Assembly: GCF_038039215.1 (NCBI RefSeq)
Contig: NZ_JBBPCL010000001.1
Coordinates: 496,001-560,000, forward strand
Reading direction: 5' to 3'
DNA from: Pseudonocardia sp. T1-2H
GTDB taxonomy: Bacteria; Actinomycetota; Actinomycetes; Mycobacteriales; Pseudonocardiaceae
DNA: 64,000 bases
Shown here: positions 57,860-64,000 of the stretch, one piece after another
How positions within the stretch are numbered: position 1 is the stretch's first letter
Layout: each line of letters starts with the position of its first letter
Program-made: the position numbers and the translations under genes
Notes under the pieces: generated by a model
The model's input: only the letters and a program-made list of their open reading frames with translations
What the model was told of the DNA's origin: nothing
Databases searched by the model: none

Positions 57860-58575
57860 GGGTCACCCCCGGCCACCAGCTCCGGCTGGCAGTGACGGTT
57901 CCCGGTACGCAGAGGGGCAGGGCATGAATCAACCTCGTTTCTCGGGGTAGGGCAGCCTGCGGAATTGGCCGACCTGACGCTGGTGCGGTCAGATCGATGC
58001 GAACAGCCCAGGTTGGACGTGCGTCAATGCATGCCCTGTCGCCCAGAGTTTGGATTTCGCTGGGCGATTGGCCGAGTTGTCCGTTATGCGAAGAACTGGC
58101 TTAGGATCCAGCGATCGAAGTCTGCTCCCCCGTAGGTGTGGTCACTGGGAGGTGGGTGTTGCATGCAACATTGATCAGGCTATGCCTCACCCGTTGTCCG
58201 GCGGCATTTGATCAGGCTGCCCGGTGCTCCGCCGGGTCCACGAGTGTAGGACCTCTTCAAGGTCCACATTGAGTGATGTCGGCGAGAATTGCTCGGGTCC
58301 ACAGAACATGACTGTGTGAAGCTTCCAGGTGGACGAACGTGTTTTGTCACAAGGAGGATCGCGGGACTCTGATCGCTGCGCACGAGGGCATGTGAGGTCG
58401 CCGGTGCAAGCGGACTGGCCGGTCCCGCAGGTGGGCGTCACGGTCATGTTGACCGCGGATCGCGGAGGCCAGACGGACTGCCTGTGTGCTGAATACGCGC
58501 CGAAGTTTGGGCCAGCGTGATCATGAGGGCTGGGTACATCCAGGTCAGAGGCATGATCAAGCCGGAGGAGTGGCT
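57860..58575. other. Non-coding right end of island segment 1
   Basis: No gene is supported. The stretch is poorer in GC than its surroundings. It contains a perfect 14-bp palindrome TGTTGCATGCAACA (58157-58170), a repeated TTGATCAGGCT (58171 and 58208) and the motif GAATACGCGCCGAAGTTTGG (58491-58510), also found beside the other attachment sites. Confidence 0.55.
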
Positions 58576-58620
58576 CCCCTTAAAGGGTCACAGTGTGGGT
58601 TCGAATCCCACCGGGGGCAC
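58576..58620 (+). repeat. Attachment-site copy 2: 3' half of the TAA-anticodon tRNA
   Basis: From the anticodon stem through the T arm and acceptor (GTGTGGGTTCGAATCCCACC then GGGGGCAC) it is identical to 54177-54219 apart from one missing A in the anticodon loop. Homology continues on the right (CCGGCCCGATCATGGC). This is the pattern left by integrase-mediated insertion at a tRNA. Confidence 0.9.
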
Positions 58621-58675
58621 CCACACCGACCGGCCCGATCATGGCTCTGAGCTGCGGATCTCCTCAATCTTCGGC

Positions 58676-58775
58676 TTAGGCGCTGTCCGGCCGTGTCCGG
58701 TCGGGGCCGGTGTTCTCCGGCTGGCTGTGCCGAATACGTGCCGAAGTTCCGGCGCCGAGCGCGGCGGCGATGCAT
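58676..58775 (-). pseudogene. Tyrosine integrase C-terminal fragment 3
   Basis: The minus strand reads IAAALGAGTSARIRHSQPE and ends at a stop at 58676. It parallels fragment 1 (IAAALGGETLARIGRDQSE). Only the last 30 or so codons remain, 56 bases to the right of attachment-site copy 2. Confidence 0.6.
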
Positions 58776-58925
58776 GATCGTCCCCATGCGGGCTCGACCA
58801 AGACGGCCATCAACTGCCCTGGTGATCGTCGGCCAGACTCAAATCAGCGCGCAGCGATGAATCCGGCCCTCCTCGTCGGTCGACCCAGGGGACACGCGGT
58901 CCAAGCGATCACTCAAGGAGGCACC

Positions 58926-59560
58926 ATGCCCCGAACCCGGGTGCACAACCTGAACATCTCACTCGACGGCTACGCCGCCGGCGAGCATGTGACCGTCGAC
59001 GCCCCGATCGGCGGTGCCGAGCGGCTCTTCGCAGGGTTCGACGGGCGATTCATCCACGGGATCGACAAGGCGGATGCGGCTGTCACACTGGACCGCGCCA
59101 TGACCAGTATGTGGGGCCAGGGGATCGGCGCCGAGATCATGGGACGTCGCAAGTTCGCCCGCAGGTCGGCGACTGGCCCGACGACGGATGGCGGGGCTGG
59201 TGGGGCGACGAGCCACCCTTTCGTACACCCGTGTTCGTCATGACCCACCACCCACGTCCTCCGATCGACTTTCCCAATGGGACGAGCTTCCGCTTCGTCG
59301 ACGGGCCAGCGCACGACGTGCTCCGCCTGGCTCAGGAGGCCGCCGACGGTCGCGACGTCCGCATCGGCGGGGGGCCCTCGACGGTCCGCCAGTTCCTTCA
59401 GGCCGACCTGGTCGACTTTATGCACCTGGTGATCGTGCCCATCACTCTTGGGCAGGGTGTATCCCTATGGGAAGGAGTAAGCAGCACCGAAGACCGCTTC
59501 ACGGTCGAGTCGGTCGCCTCGCCGAGTGGCCTTATCCATCAGCTCTGGAACAAGAACTGA
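58926..59560 (+). CDS. Dihydrofolate reductase-like (RibD C-terminal) protein, one frame slip
   Basis: About 212 residues when joined. It starts MPRTRVHNLNISLDGYAAG, as in RibD_C/DHFR-like reductases. After AEIMGRRKF (59155) one base is missing, and the reading resumes PQVGDWPDDGWRGWWGDEPPF then VRIGGGPSTVRQFLQADLVD and VIVPITLGQGVSLW. One G added to TTCGCCC restores the frame. ATG 58926 has AGGAGG 5 bases upstream. These proteins use NADPH; the physiological substrate is unknown. Confidence 0.78.
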
Positions 59561-59630
59561 CCCACGTCTGAGCTCGGCTGCCTCCGCGCGATGAGGAAGT
59601 CTCCGAACCCGCCAACTGCGATGCCTCCGG

Positions 59631-59750
59631 CGGCCGGGCTCCGCCCGAACCCGACACCGCTCAGAGATCAGGAGAAGGGCACCTGGGGCGGCGACCTCCT
59701 CCCAGCAGGGACGAGCCCGCGCCGCGAGGAGATCACCACCTAGCCCGAAG
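59631..59750. repeat. Long direct repeat, copy 2
   Basis: A diverged copy of 55196-55335. The right arm (59726-59740) is identical, but the left arm (59687-59701) differs at three positions. All three changes become G-U pairs if the minus strand is transcribed. Confidence 0.72.
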
Positions 59751-59868
59751 CGCGCGAGGAAGGCCCCCCGGAGTCGCCCGCGCCGAATGCGTGCCGAAGT
59801 TTGGGATGATCAAGCACGGGGAGCTGGAACGCGCAGGTCAGCGGCGGGTACGAGACGTCGTCGAGCTT

Positions 59869-59911
59869 CCCCTTAGAAGGGTCACAGTGTGGGTTCGAAT
59901 CCCACCGGGGC
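59869..59911 (+). repeat. Attachment-site copy 3: 3' half of the TAA-anticodon tRNA
   Basis: CCCCTTAGAAGGGTCACAG then GTGTGGGTTCGAATCCCACC and GGGGCAC repeats 54177-54217 with one A-to-G change in the loop and one missing G in the acceptor. It marks the outer end of a second inserted segment. Confidence 0.88.
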
Positions 59912-59936
59912 ACCTCCGCCGGATCGGCAAAATCGC

Positions 59937-60045
59937 CCCTGGCCAGGGGATTCGTGACCTGAGGGCGATCTTGCGGTGTCCGGTGCTGTCCGGCTGACGC
60001 GGGTGGTTGGCGGGTGGCTGCGCTGAATACAGGCTGAAGTTCTAG
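59937..60045 (-). pseudogene. Integrase 3' end remnant 4 with palindrome
   Basis: Begins with CCCCTGGCCAGGGG (59937-59950), a perfect palindrome, then TGTCCGG repeats and GAATACAGGCTGAAGTTCTAG (60025-60045). The layout equals the right sides of the other attachment sites, where these words fall in integrase tails. Coding sequence is barely recognisable. Confidence 0.45.
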
Positions 60046-60146
60046 GTGTACGGGCCGGGGACGTTGGTTGAGAACCGCGCCCAGGTGTTCTCCAGCCTCG
60101 GCAACTGCAACGAAGCTGCGGGATCAAGACCTACGAGGCCAACCGC

Positions 60147-60433
60147 TCACCTGCGTTGCGACGTGACCTCGCGGGATCGGCAGCGCCGTCCCGTCTGGTT
60201 GATCTCCGCCCACACTGCATCGAGGGAAAGGCCGAGAACGTCGGCGATCGCAGCGATGGTCGGGAAGGCAGGGGTGGCTACGCGACCGGACTCGATCTTC
60301 CGAAGAGTCTCTGGCGAGACACCTGCGTCCAGTGCGGTGCCGAGCATCGAACGCTCCCCCTGGCTCGACGCAGGAGGGCGCCGAGGCGCTGCCCGCGCTC
60401 GACCTCTGCGGGAGTGAGCGGCAACCTGACCAT
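60147..60433 (-). CDS. XRE-family HTH regulator, one frame slip
   Basis: About 96 residues when joined. It starts MVRLPLTPAEVERGQRLGAL; at the GGGGG run (60356-60360 on the plus strand, CCCCC) one base is missing and the reading continues RSMLGTALDAGVSPETLRKI and ATPAFPTIAAIADVLGLSLD. This is a complete XRE helix-turn-helix. It is divergent from map; a 66-base gap with repeated CCGGGATA words separates them, so autoregulation and control of map are likely. Confidence 0.75.
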
Positions 60434-60449
60434 GACACCAATTGTAGTA

Positions 60450-60471
60450 CCGGGATAATATGGCCGGGATA
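60450..60471. promoter_or_regulatory. Direct repeat CCGGGATA x2 in XRE/map divergent promoter
   Basis: CCGGGATA occurs at 60450-60457 and 60464-60471, 14 bp apart, with the AT-rich word ATAATAT between, in the 66 bases separating two divergent genes. It is a candidate operator for the XRE protein. Confidence 0.5.
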
Positions 60472-60499
60472 CTTATTGGCTGACCGAGTAAGGCGTCGC

Positions 60500-61282
60500 A
60501 TGATCGAGATCCTGAACCCCACCGAACTGCCACGAGCCAGGCAGGCAGGCGCCCTGGTCGCCGACATCTTGCAGACGCTGAGGAGTCGCTGCGAGGTGGG
60601 CACGAACCTGCTGGACATCAACCTTTGGGCCCAGTCCATGATCACCGAGGCCGGAGCGCGGTCCTGTTACGTCGACTACGAGCCGTCCTTCGGACGCGGG
60701 CCGTTCGGCCACTACATCTGCACGTCGGTCAACGACGCCGTGCTCCACGGACTGCCCTACGACTACACGCTTGCCAACGGCGACCTGCTGACGCTCGACC
60801 TCGCCGTCTCCAAAGGCGGAGTCGTCGCTGACTCCGCCATCAGCTTCATCGTGGGCGGCTCGAACCCCCCGGAGAGCGTTGCGATGATCAGCGCGACCGA
60901 GCGCGCATTGAGCGCAGGGATTGCCGCGGCCGGACCAGGGGCTCGCATCGGTGACATCTCCCATGCCATCGGCTCGGTCCTCAGCGAGGCGGGATATCCG
61001 GTCAGCACCGAGTTTGGAGGTCATGGCGTCGGATCGACGATGCACCAGGACCCGCACGTCCCGAACACGGGGCGGCCCGGCCGCGGATACAGGCTGCGCC
61101 CTGGGCTGTTGCTGGCGTTGGAGCCATGGGTCATGGCGGACACCGCCGAGCTCGTCACCGATGCCGATGGCTGGACACTCCGAAGCGCGACAGGCTGCCG
61201 GACAGCGCACAGTGAGCACACGATCGCTATCACCAACGACGGATCCGAAGTTCTCACCTTGCCGAAGCAGGCGCAACCATGA
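60500..61282 (+). CDS. map: Type I methionine aminopeptidase, accessory copy
   Basis: A 260-residue enzyme removing N-terminal Met. The metal ligands are present: Asp in LLTLDLAVS and VVADSAISF, His in FGGHGVGSTMH, Glu in LALEPWVM and SEHTIAI. It lacks the N-terminal zinc/SH3 extension of longer forms. Its pairing with a divergent XRE regulator, away from rpsM/secY where the housekeeping map usually lies, suggests an extra, regulated copy. ATG 60500 is used. Confidence 0.88.
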   Translation: MIEILNPTELPRARQAGALVADILQTLRSRCEVGTNLLDINLWAQSMITEAGARSCYVDYEPSFGRGPFGHYICTSVNDAVLHGLPYDYTLANGDLLTLDLAVSKGGVVADSAISFIVGGSNPPESVAMISATERALSAGIAAAGPGARIGDISHAIGSVLSEAGYPVSTEFGGHGVGSTMHQDPHVPNTGRPGRGYRLRPGLLLALEPWVMADTAELVTDADGWTLRSATGCRTAHSEHTIAITNDGSEVLTLPKQAQP

Positions 61283-61394
61283 GGTGACAGCCATCCGCGT
61301 TCCCCGCTCCCAGAAGTTCACCACCCATCGTCGTTCCGAATCTCGGCGTCGGCCGGGCGTCCGCGATCGGACGCGATCAGTGCGAACGTCGGCC

Positions 61395-61605
61395 ATGATC
61401 ACGATCGTCGACGCGCCCGACGTCGCCCTGTGGCATGGCTGGATCGACGGTCAGCGCAAGGCGAACGACGACGTGTCGCGCGAAGGCCGCCTTCGAGTGT
61501 CTGGGCCGATCCGACCGGTACGCCGTGATCCTGCCGCTGCTCGAGGCCTGCACACCAGCAGGCGCGCGAGGGCCCTGGCCCGCGAGGTCCGCGGCTGGCG
61601 GGTCA
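61395..61605 (+). pseudogene. YdeI/OmpD-associated family remnant
   Basis: ATG 61395 gives MITIVDAPDVALWHGWIDGQ, then RKANDD, the family's WIDxQRK region. After a gap and frame change the next frame reads AAFECLGRSDRYAVILPLLEA, the C-terminal RYAVILPL motif. About 90 central residues are missing. The order of the pieces fits one deleted gene. Confidence 0.55.
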
Positions 61606-61619
61606 GGAGCAGGCCGCGC

Positions 61620-61952
61620 TCACCCGTCGAGCTCCGAGGTCGACGGCCCGTACTCCCGCAGCACCTGCGCCACCCGGACGCGGTAGTCCGAGTACCAGAC
61701 GTCCCGCCCGCGGCGCTGGGCCACCAGATGTGCGGCGACGTCCTTCCAGGCGCGGGCCGCGTGCGCGTCCCGCCAGTAGGACACCGTGATGCTGACGCCC
61801 TCCCGTGCCGACTCGACCCCGAGATAGCCGGGCTGCTCCCGGGCCAGCGTGGCCATGGCGTCGGCCATCGCGGAGTAGCCGCGGTCCCCGTCGGACCGGA
61901 GCGACGTGAAGATCACCGCGACGTAAGGCGGCTCGGGCGTGGAGGCGAACAC
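61620..61952 (-). CDS. Antibiotic biosynthesis monooxygenase (ABM) domain protein
   Basis: A 110-residue dimeric ferredoxin-like fold protein: YVAVIFTSLRS at strand 1, MATLAREQPGYLGVESAR (helix and strand 2) and VSITVSYWRDAHAARAWK. ABM proteins include haem-degrading and quinone-forming monooxygenases; many have unknown roles. It is divergent from the AraC gene. Confidence 0.85.
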   Translation of the reverse strand: MFASTPEPPYVAVIFTSLRSDGDRGYSAMADAMATLAREQPGYLGVESAREGVSITVSYWRDAHAARAWKDVAAHLVAQRRGRDVWYSDYRVRVAQVLREYGPSTSELDG

Positions 61953-62032
61953 GGCGTCACCCTCGCCGGTCGACGGCCCTCACCGCCACCGGATTCGGGT
62001 GATCGGCGGCGGGTCGGGGTTACGCTGCGGAG

Positions 62033-62461
62033 ATGACCCCCGAGGAGCTCGCGGACCTCGCGCACCTCCGCCGCGCCCGGGACCTCATGGACCGCGAGTA
62101 CGCGAGTCCGCTCGACGTCCCGAGCCTCGCCCGGGAGGCGTTGATGTCGCCTGCGCACTTCTCCCGCAGATTCCGCGCCGCGTACGGGGAGACCCCCTAC
62201 AGCTACCTGATGACGCGCCGGATCGAGCGGGCGAAGGCCCTGCTCCGGCGCGGCGACCTCACGGTCACCGAGGTCTGCATGGAGGTCGGCTGTACCTCGC
62301 TGGGCTCGTTCAGCTCACGGTTCACCGAGCTCGTCGGTGAGAGCCCGACGGCCTACCGTGCACGGGACCACAGCGCGGGCGCAGTCGTCCCGGCGTGCGT
62401 CGCCAAGGTCCACACGAGACCGAGCAGGAACGGAGAAGCCCGCCGGCTCGGCGCGCTCTAG
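62033..62461 (+). CDS. AraC-family transcriptional regulator (stand-alone DNA-binding domain)
   Basis: A 142-residue protein consisting almost only of the two AraC helix-turn-helices: LDVPSLAREALMSPAHFSRR (about 28-47) and TVTEVCMEVGCTSLGSFSSR (about 77-96), with ESPTAYR closing the domain. No ligand domain is present. It is followed 10 bases later by a VOC-family gene, a common pairing in which the regulator controls the VOC protein. Confidence 0.88.
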   Translation: MTPEELADLAHLRRARDLMDREYASPLDVPSLAREALMSPAHFSRRFRAAYGETPYSYLMTRRIERAKALLRRGDLTVTEVCMEVGCTSLGSFSSRFTELVGESPTAYRARDHSAGAVVPACVAKVHTRPSRNGEARRLGAL

Positions 62462-62471
62462 CGTTCCCGTC

Positions 62472-62873
62472 ATGAACCTCTCCCTCTCGCACACCACCAT
62501 CCTCGTCCACGACCCCGACAAGGCCCTGGACTTCTACCGCGACGCCCTGGGCCTCGAGATGCGCAGCGACATCGCCAACGAGGGTTTCCGCTGGGTGACG
62601 CTCTCTCCGCCGTCGCAGCCGGAGATCGAGATCGTCCTCGCCGAGCCGCAGGCCGGCCGTCCGGCCGCCGACGGCGACGCCCTCCTCGGGCTCCTCACCA
62701 AGGGCTCGCTCAACGGCGTGATCTTCCGGACCGACGATCTCGACGCCACCTTCGAGAAGGTCCGGGCCTCGGGCGCGGAGGTGCTGCAGGAGCCGATGGC
62801 CCAGCCGTGGGGCGTGCGGGACTGCGCCTTCCGCGACCCCTCCGGCAACATGATCCGGATCAACCAGGCCTGA
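62472..62873 (+). CDS. VOC-family (glyoxalase/bleomycin-resistance-like) protein
   Basis: A 133-residue two-module protein: MNLSLSHTTILVHDPDKALD, FYRDALGLEMRSD at the first module and VLQEPMAQPWGVRDCAFRDP, SGNMIRINQ at the second. Candidate metal residues are His 7 and Glu 50-52. VOC proteins range from dioxygenases to drug-binding proteins; nothing fixes the substrate here. It is in an operon with the AraC gene. Confidence 0.87.
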   Translation: MNLSLSHTTILVHDPDKALDFYRDALGLEMRSDIANEGFRWVTLSPPSQPEIEIVLAEPQAGRPAADGDALLGLLTKGSLNGVIFRTDDLDATFEKVRASGAEVLQEPMAQPWGVRDCAFRDPSGNMIRINQA

Positions 62874-62882
62874 TCGGGGCAG

Positions 62883-63242
62883 GTGATCGATCCGCGGGCG
62901 TGGCCGGGCCCGGCCGTGGTCGGCCCGGTGGCCGGCGGGCACCGGAGCGAGGTCGTCGAGATCGGGGCGACGGCGGGCTGGTCGCGCGGCGCAGCCGTCG
63001 CCCGCCGGAGGCGTTGGCAGGGGAGCTCGACCTCATGGACCTGCTCGCAGCACGGCGACCCGCGCGCGTCGACCATGCGGACCTCGATCTCGCCGCGGTC
63101 CCCGGGGCGCTCACCGGTGAGCGATCGCGGATCGCGACGACGGCGACCGACGCGTGGCGTGCGAGGCGAACGGGTGGCTCGTGGAACCCGAGTACGCGCG
63201 CGGGCGGCTCGCTAGATCGGCGGCAGGTCCGACTGCGCGATG
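62883..63242 (+). pseudogene. Aminoglycoside phosphotransferase-like remnant
   Basis: It starts VIDPRAWPGPAVVGPVAGGH, then AVARRRR and, in another frame, ALAGELDLMDLLA. After a large gap it reads HADLDLAAVPGALTGERSRI and ANGWLVEPEYARGRLAR. These segments align in order with the intact gene at 54459-55190 (LGNRLGGGH, AWELDLLDFLA, HPDLDLVEIPDGPLTSHRL, EPAYARQRLDSLR). The catalytic HGD loop is deleted. The 3' end overlaps the cupin gene. Confidence 0.68.
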
Positions 63243-63547
63243 ACCACCAGCATCCCGGCGTCCGACCCTGCCGAGTGCTCCTCGCCCGGCTTCCACACCG
63301 CGGCCCGGCCGGCCTCGACGGGCTGCCGCACGTCGTCCGGGCCCGCGACCCAGCCCGCGCCCTCGACCACCGCGAAGAGCTGCCACTGCCGCGTCGGATG
63401 ACGGCCGAGCGTCCCGCCCGGGGCGATGCGGGCGACGTGCAGGCTCGCCGCCCCGGAGGTCGCGTGCACCGGGAGCAGCCGCAGCATGTCGACGCCGGTG
63501 CTGCCGAACTGCTCGACGGCCCGGGACCGCAGGGTCACGATCTCCAT
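63212..63547 (-). CDS. Cupin-domain protein
   Basis: A 111-residue single-cupin protein: LHVARIAPGGTLGRHPTRQW (first cupin motif, His) and VEAGRAAVWKPGEEHSAGSD (second motif, Glu-His). Small cupins of this form are often sensors or isomerase-like. The function is unknown. ATG 63547 has GGGAGG 5 bases upstream, and the longer frame lacks support. Confidence 0.82.
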   Translation of the reverse strand: MEIVTLRSRAVEQFGSTGVDMLRLLPVHATSGAASLHVARIAPGGTLGRHPTRQWQLFAVVEGAGWVAGPDDVRQPVEAGRAAVWKPGEEHSAGSDAGMLVVIAQSDLPPI

Positions 63548-63680
63548 CGATGCCTCCCGTCGCGGACGGGTCCAGTCCACCACGGCGGGGGCGTGGGGCC
63601 GGTACGGCGGCGCGATGCCCCAGCCCCAGCGCGGCACGGGCAGGCGGAGCTTCCGGCGGCCTGAACGCTCCCGTTCGGGC

Positions 63681-63715
63681 GGTTCCGCGCGCGGCCGGAC
63701 CCGCGCGGAAGAACC
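63681..63715. terminator. Hairpin after the FAD dehydrogenase gene
   Basis: The arms TTCCGCGCG (63683-63691) and CGCGCGGAA (63702-63710) pair, extended by GG/CC with a bulge. GGACCCGCGCGGA is repeated (63697 and about 63717). It follows the minus-strand FAD dehydrogenase stop by about 35 bases. Confidence 0.55.
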
Positions 63716-63748
63716 CGGACCCGCGCGGATCGAGACGGGGGACAGGCG

Positions 63749-64000
63749 TCAGAGTGCGAGCGCGGCGCCGCGGCCCGCGGCCCGCCCGGAGAACAGACAG
63801 CCGCCGAGGAAGGTGCCCTCGAGCGAGCGGTACCCGTGCACGCCTCCGCCCCCGAACCCGGCGACCTCGCCGGCGGCGAACAGCCCGGGAACCGGTGTCC
63901 CGGCGGCGTCGAGCACCCGGCCGGAGAGGTCGGTCTGCAGGCCGCCGAGGGTCTTCCGGGTCAGCACGTGCAGTTTCACCGCGATCAGCGGGCCCGCCTT
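63749..64000 (-). CDS. FAD-binding dehydrogenase (fumarate reductase/ketosteroid type), C-terminal part, cut by window
   Basis: The last 83 codons of a flavoprotein. LHVLTRKTLGGLQTDLSG is the region before the FAD site, and GTPVPGLFAAGEVAGFGGG followed by SLEGTFLGGCLFSGRAAGR is the conserved C-terminal FAD-binding motif of FAD-binding dehydrogenases (about 550 residues in full). The 5' end lies beyond the window. The substrate is not predictable from this part. Confidence 0.85.
   Translation of the reverse strand, partial: KAGPLIAVKLHVLTRKTLGGLQTDLSGRVLDAAGTPVPGLFAAGEVAGFGGGGVHGYRSLEGTFLGGCLFSGRAAGRGAALAL

Noticed and set aside
58557..58787. Intact small protein at the second attachment site
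   Set aside because: The frame mixes translated tRNA sequence with an out-of-frame integrase tail. The integrase reading in another frame is the meaningful one.

Overview
The window is very GC-rich DNA from an actinomycete. Protein style and the order of housekeeping genes point to the Pseudonocardiaceae (for example Pseudonocardia), but that family assignment is an inference. The backbone follows the ispE to ppx segment known from Mycobacterium tuberculosis: ispE, an ABC-F ATPase, a pks16-like acyl-AMP ligase, pth, rplY, prs, glmU, tRNA-Gln, mfd, a SurA-type lipoprotein, mazG, eno, ftsB/divIC, a DUF501 gene and ppx2. Accessory blocks are inserted between these genes.

Layout. 1-12.9 kb: isoprenoid (ispE), translation (pth, rplY) and precursor genes (prs, glmU). 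An IS481-family element sits exactly at the stop codon of prs. 13.1-17 kb: a tight four-gene sugar cassette (C-methyltransferase, nucleotidylyltransferase, PIG-L deacetylase, NAD-dependent epimerase) with no glycosyltransferase. 17-22.3 kb: DUF2277, a tricorn-protease gene and an Fe(II)/2-oxoglutarate-type dioxygenase. 22.6-29.2 kb: mfd, then an overlapping operon of two membrane sensors and a LuxR-type response regulator. 29.2-40.3 kb: a patchy region with a drug-efflux MFS gene, mazG, small membrane proteins, an IS110 element, an IS982 remnant and several decayed genes. 40.4-43.7 kb: an efeUOB iron-uptake operon behind a DtxR/IdeR-like box. 43.9-53.9 kb: eno-ftsB-DUF501, an AidB-type acyl-CoA dehydrogenase, ppx, a family-5 uracil-DNA glycosylase, a type-II NADH dehydrogenase-like gene and an ECF42 sigma factor with its YCII partner. 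54.1-60.1 kb: an integration hotspot at a tRNA with a UAA anticodon, with repeated tRNA 3' ends and several integrase tails. 60.1-64 kb: XRE/Map, ABM, AraC/VOC, cupin and FAD-dehydrogenase genes plus two more decayed genes.

Three classes of structured repeat mark gene 3' ends. The most striking is a family of tandem arrays with a strict 22-bp period and core GCGAGTCGCG. Five arrays start about 10-55 bp after a stop codon, each in the sense orientation of the gene it follows, and two convergent gene pairs carry a facing pair of arrays. A second class is two related terminator-like palindromes 15-20 bp after stop codons. A third is a four-copy array of 24-bp palindromic units.

Several otherwise intact genes (tricorn, MFS, SurA-like, efeU, DHFR-like, XRE) are broken by a single reading-frame slip in a short G/C run. 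Sequencing or assembly error is the simplest explanation, so these are described as one gene each. Other genes (ferredoxin, glyoxalase-like, YdeI-like, phosphotransferase-like, MGH1-like, DUF1269, IS982) have internal deletions and look genuinely decayed.
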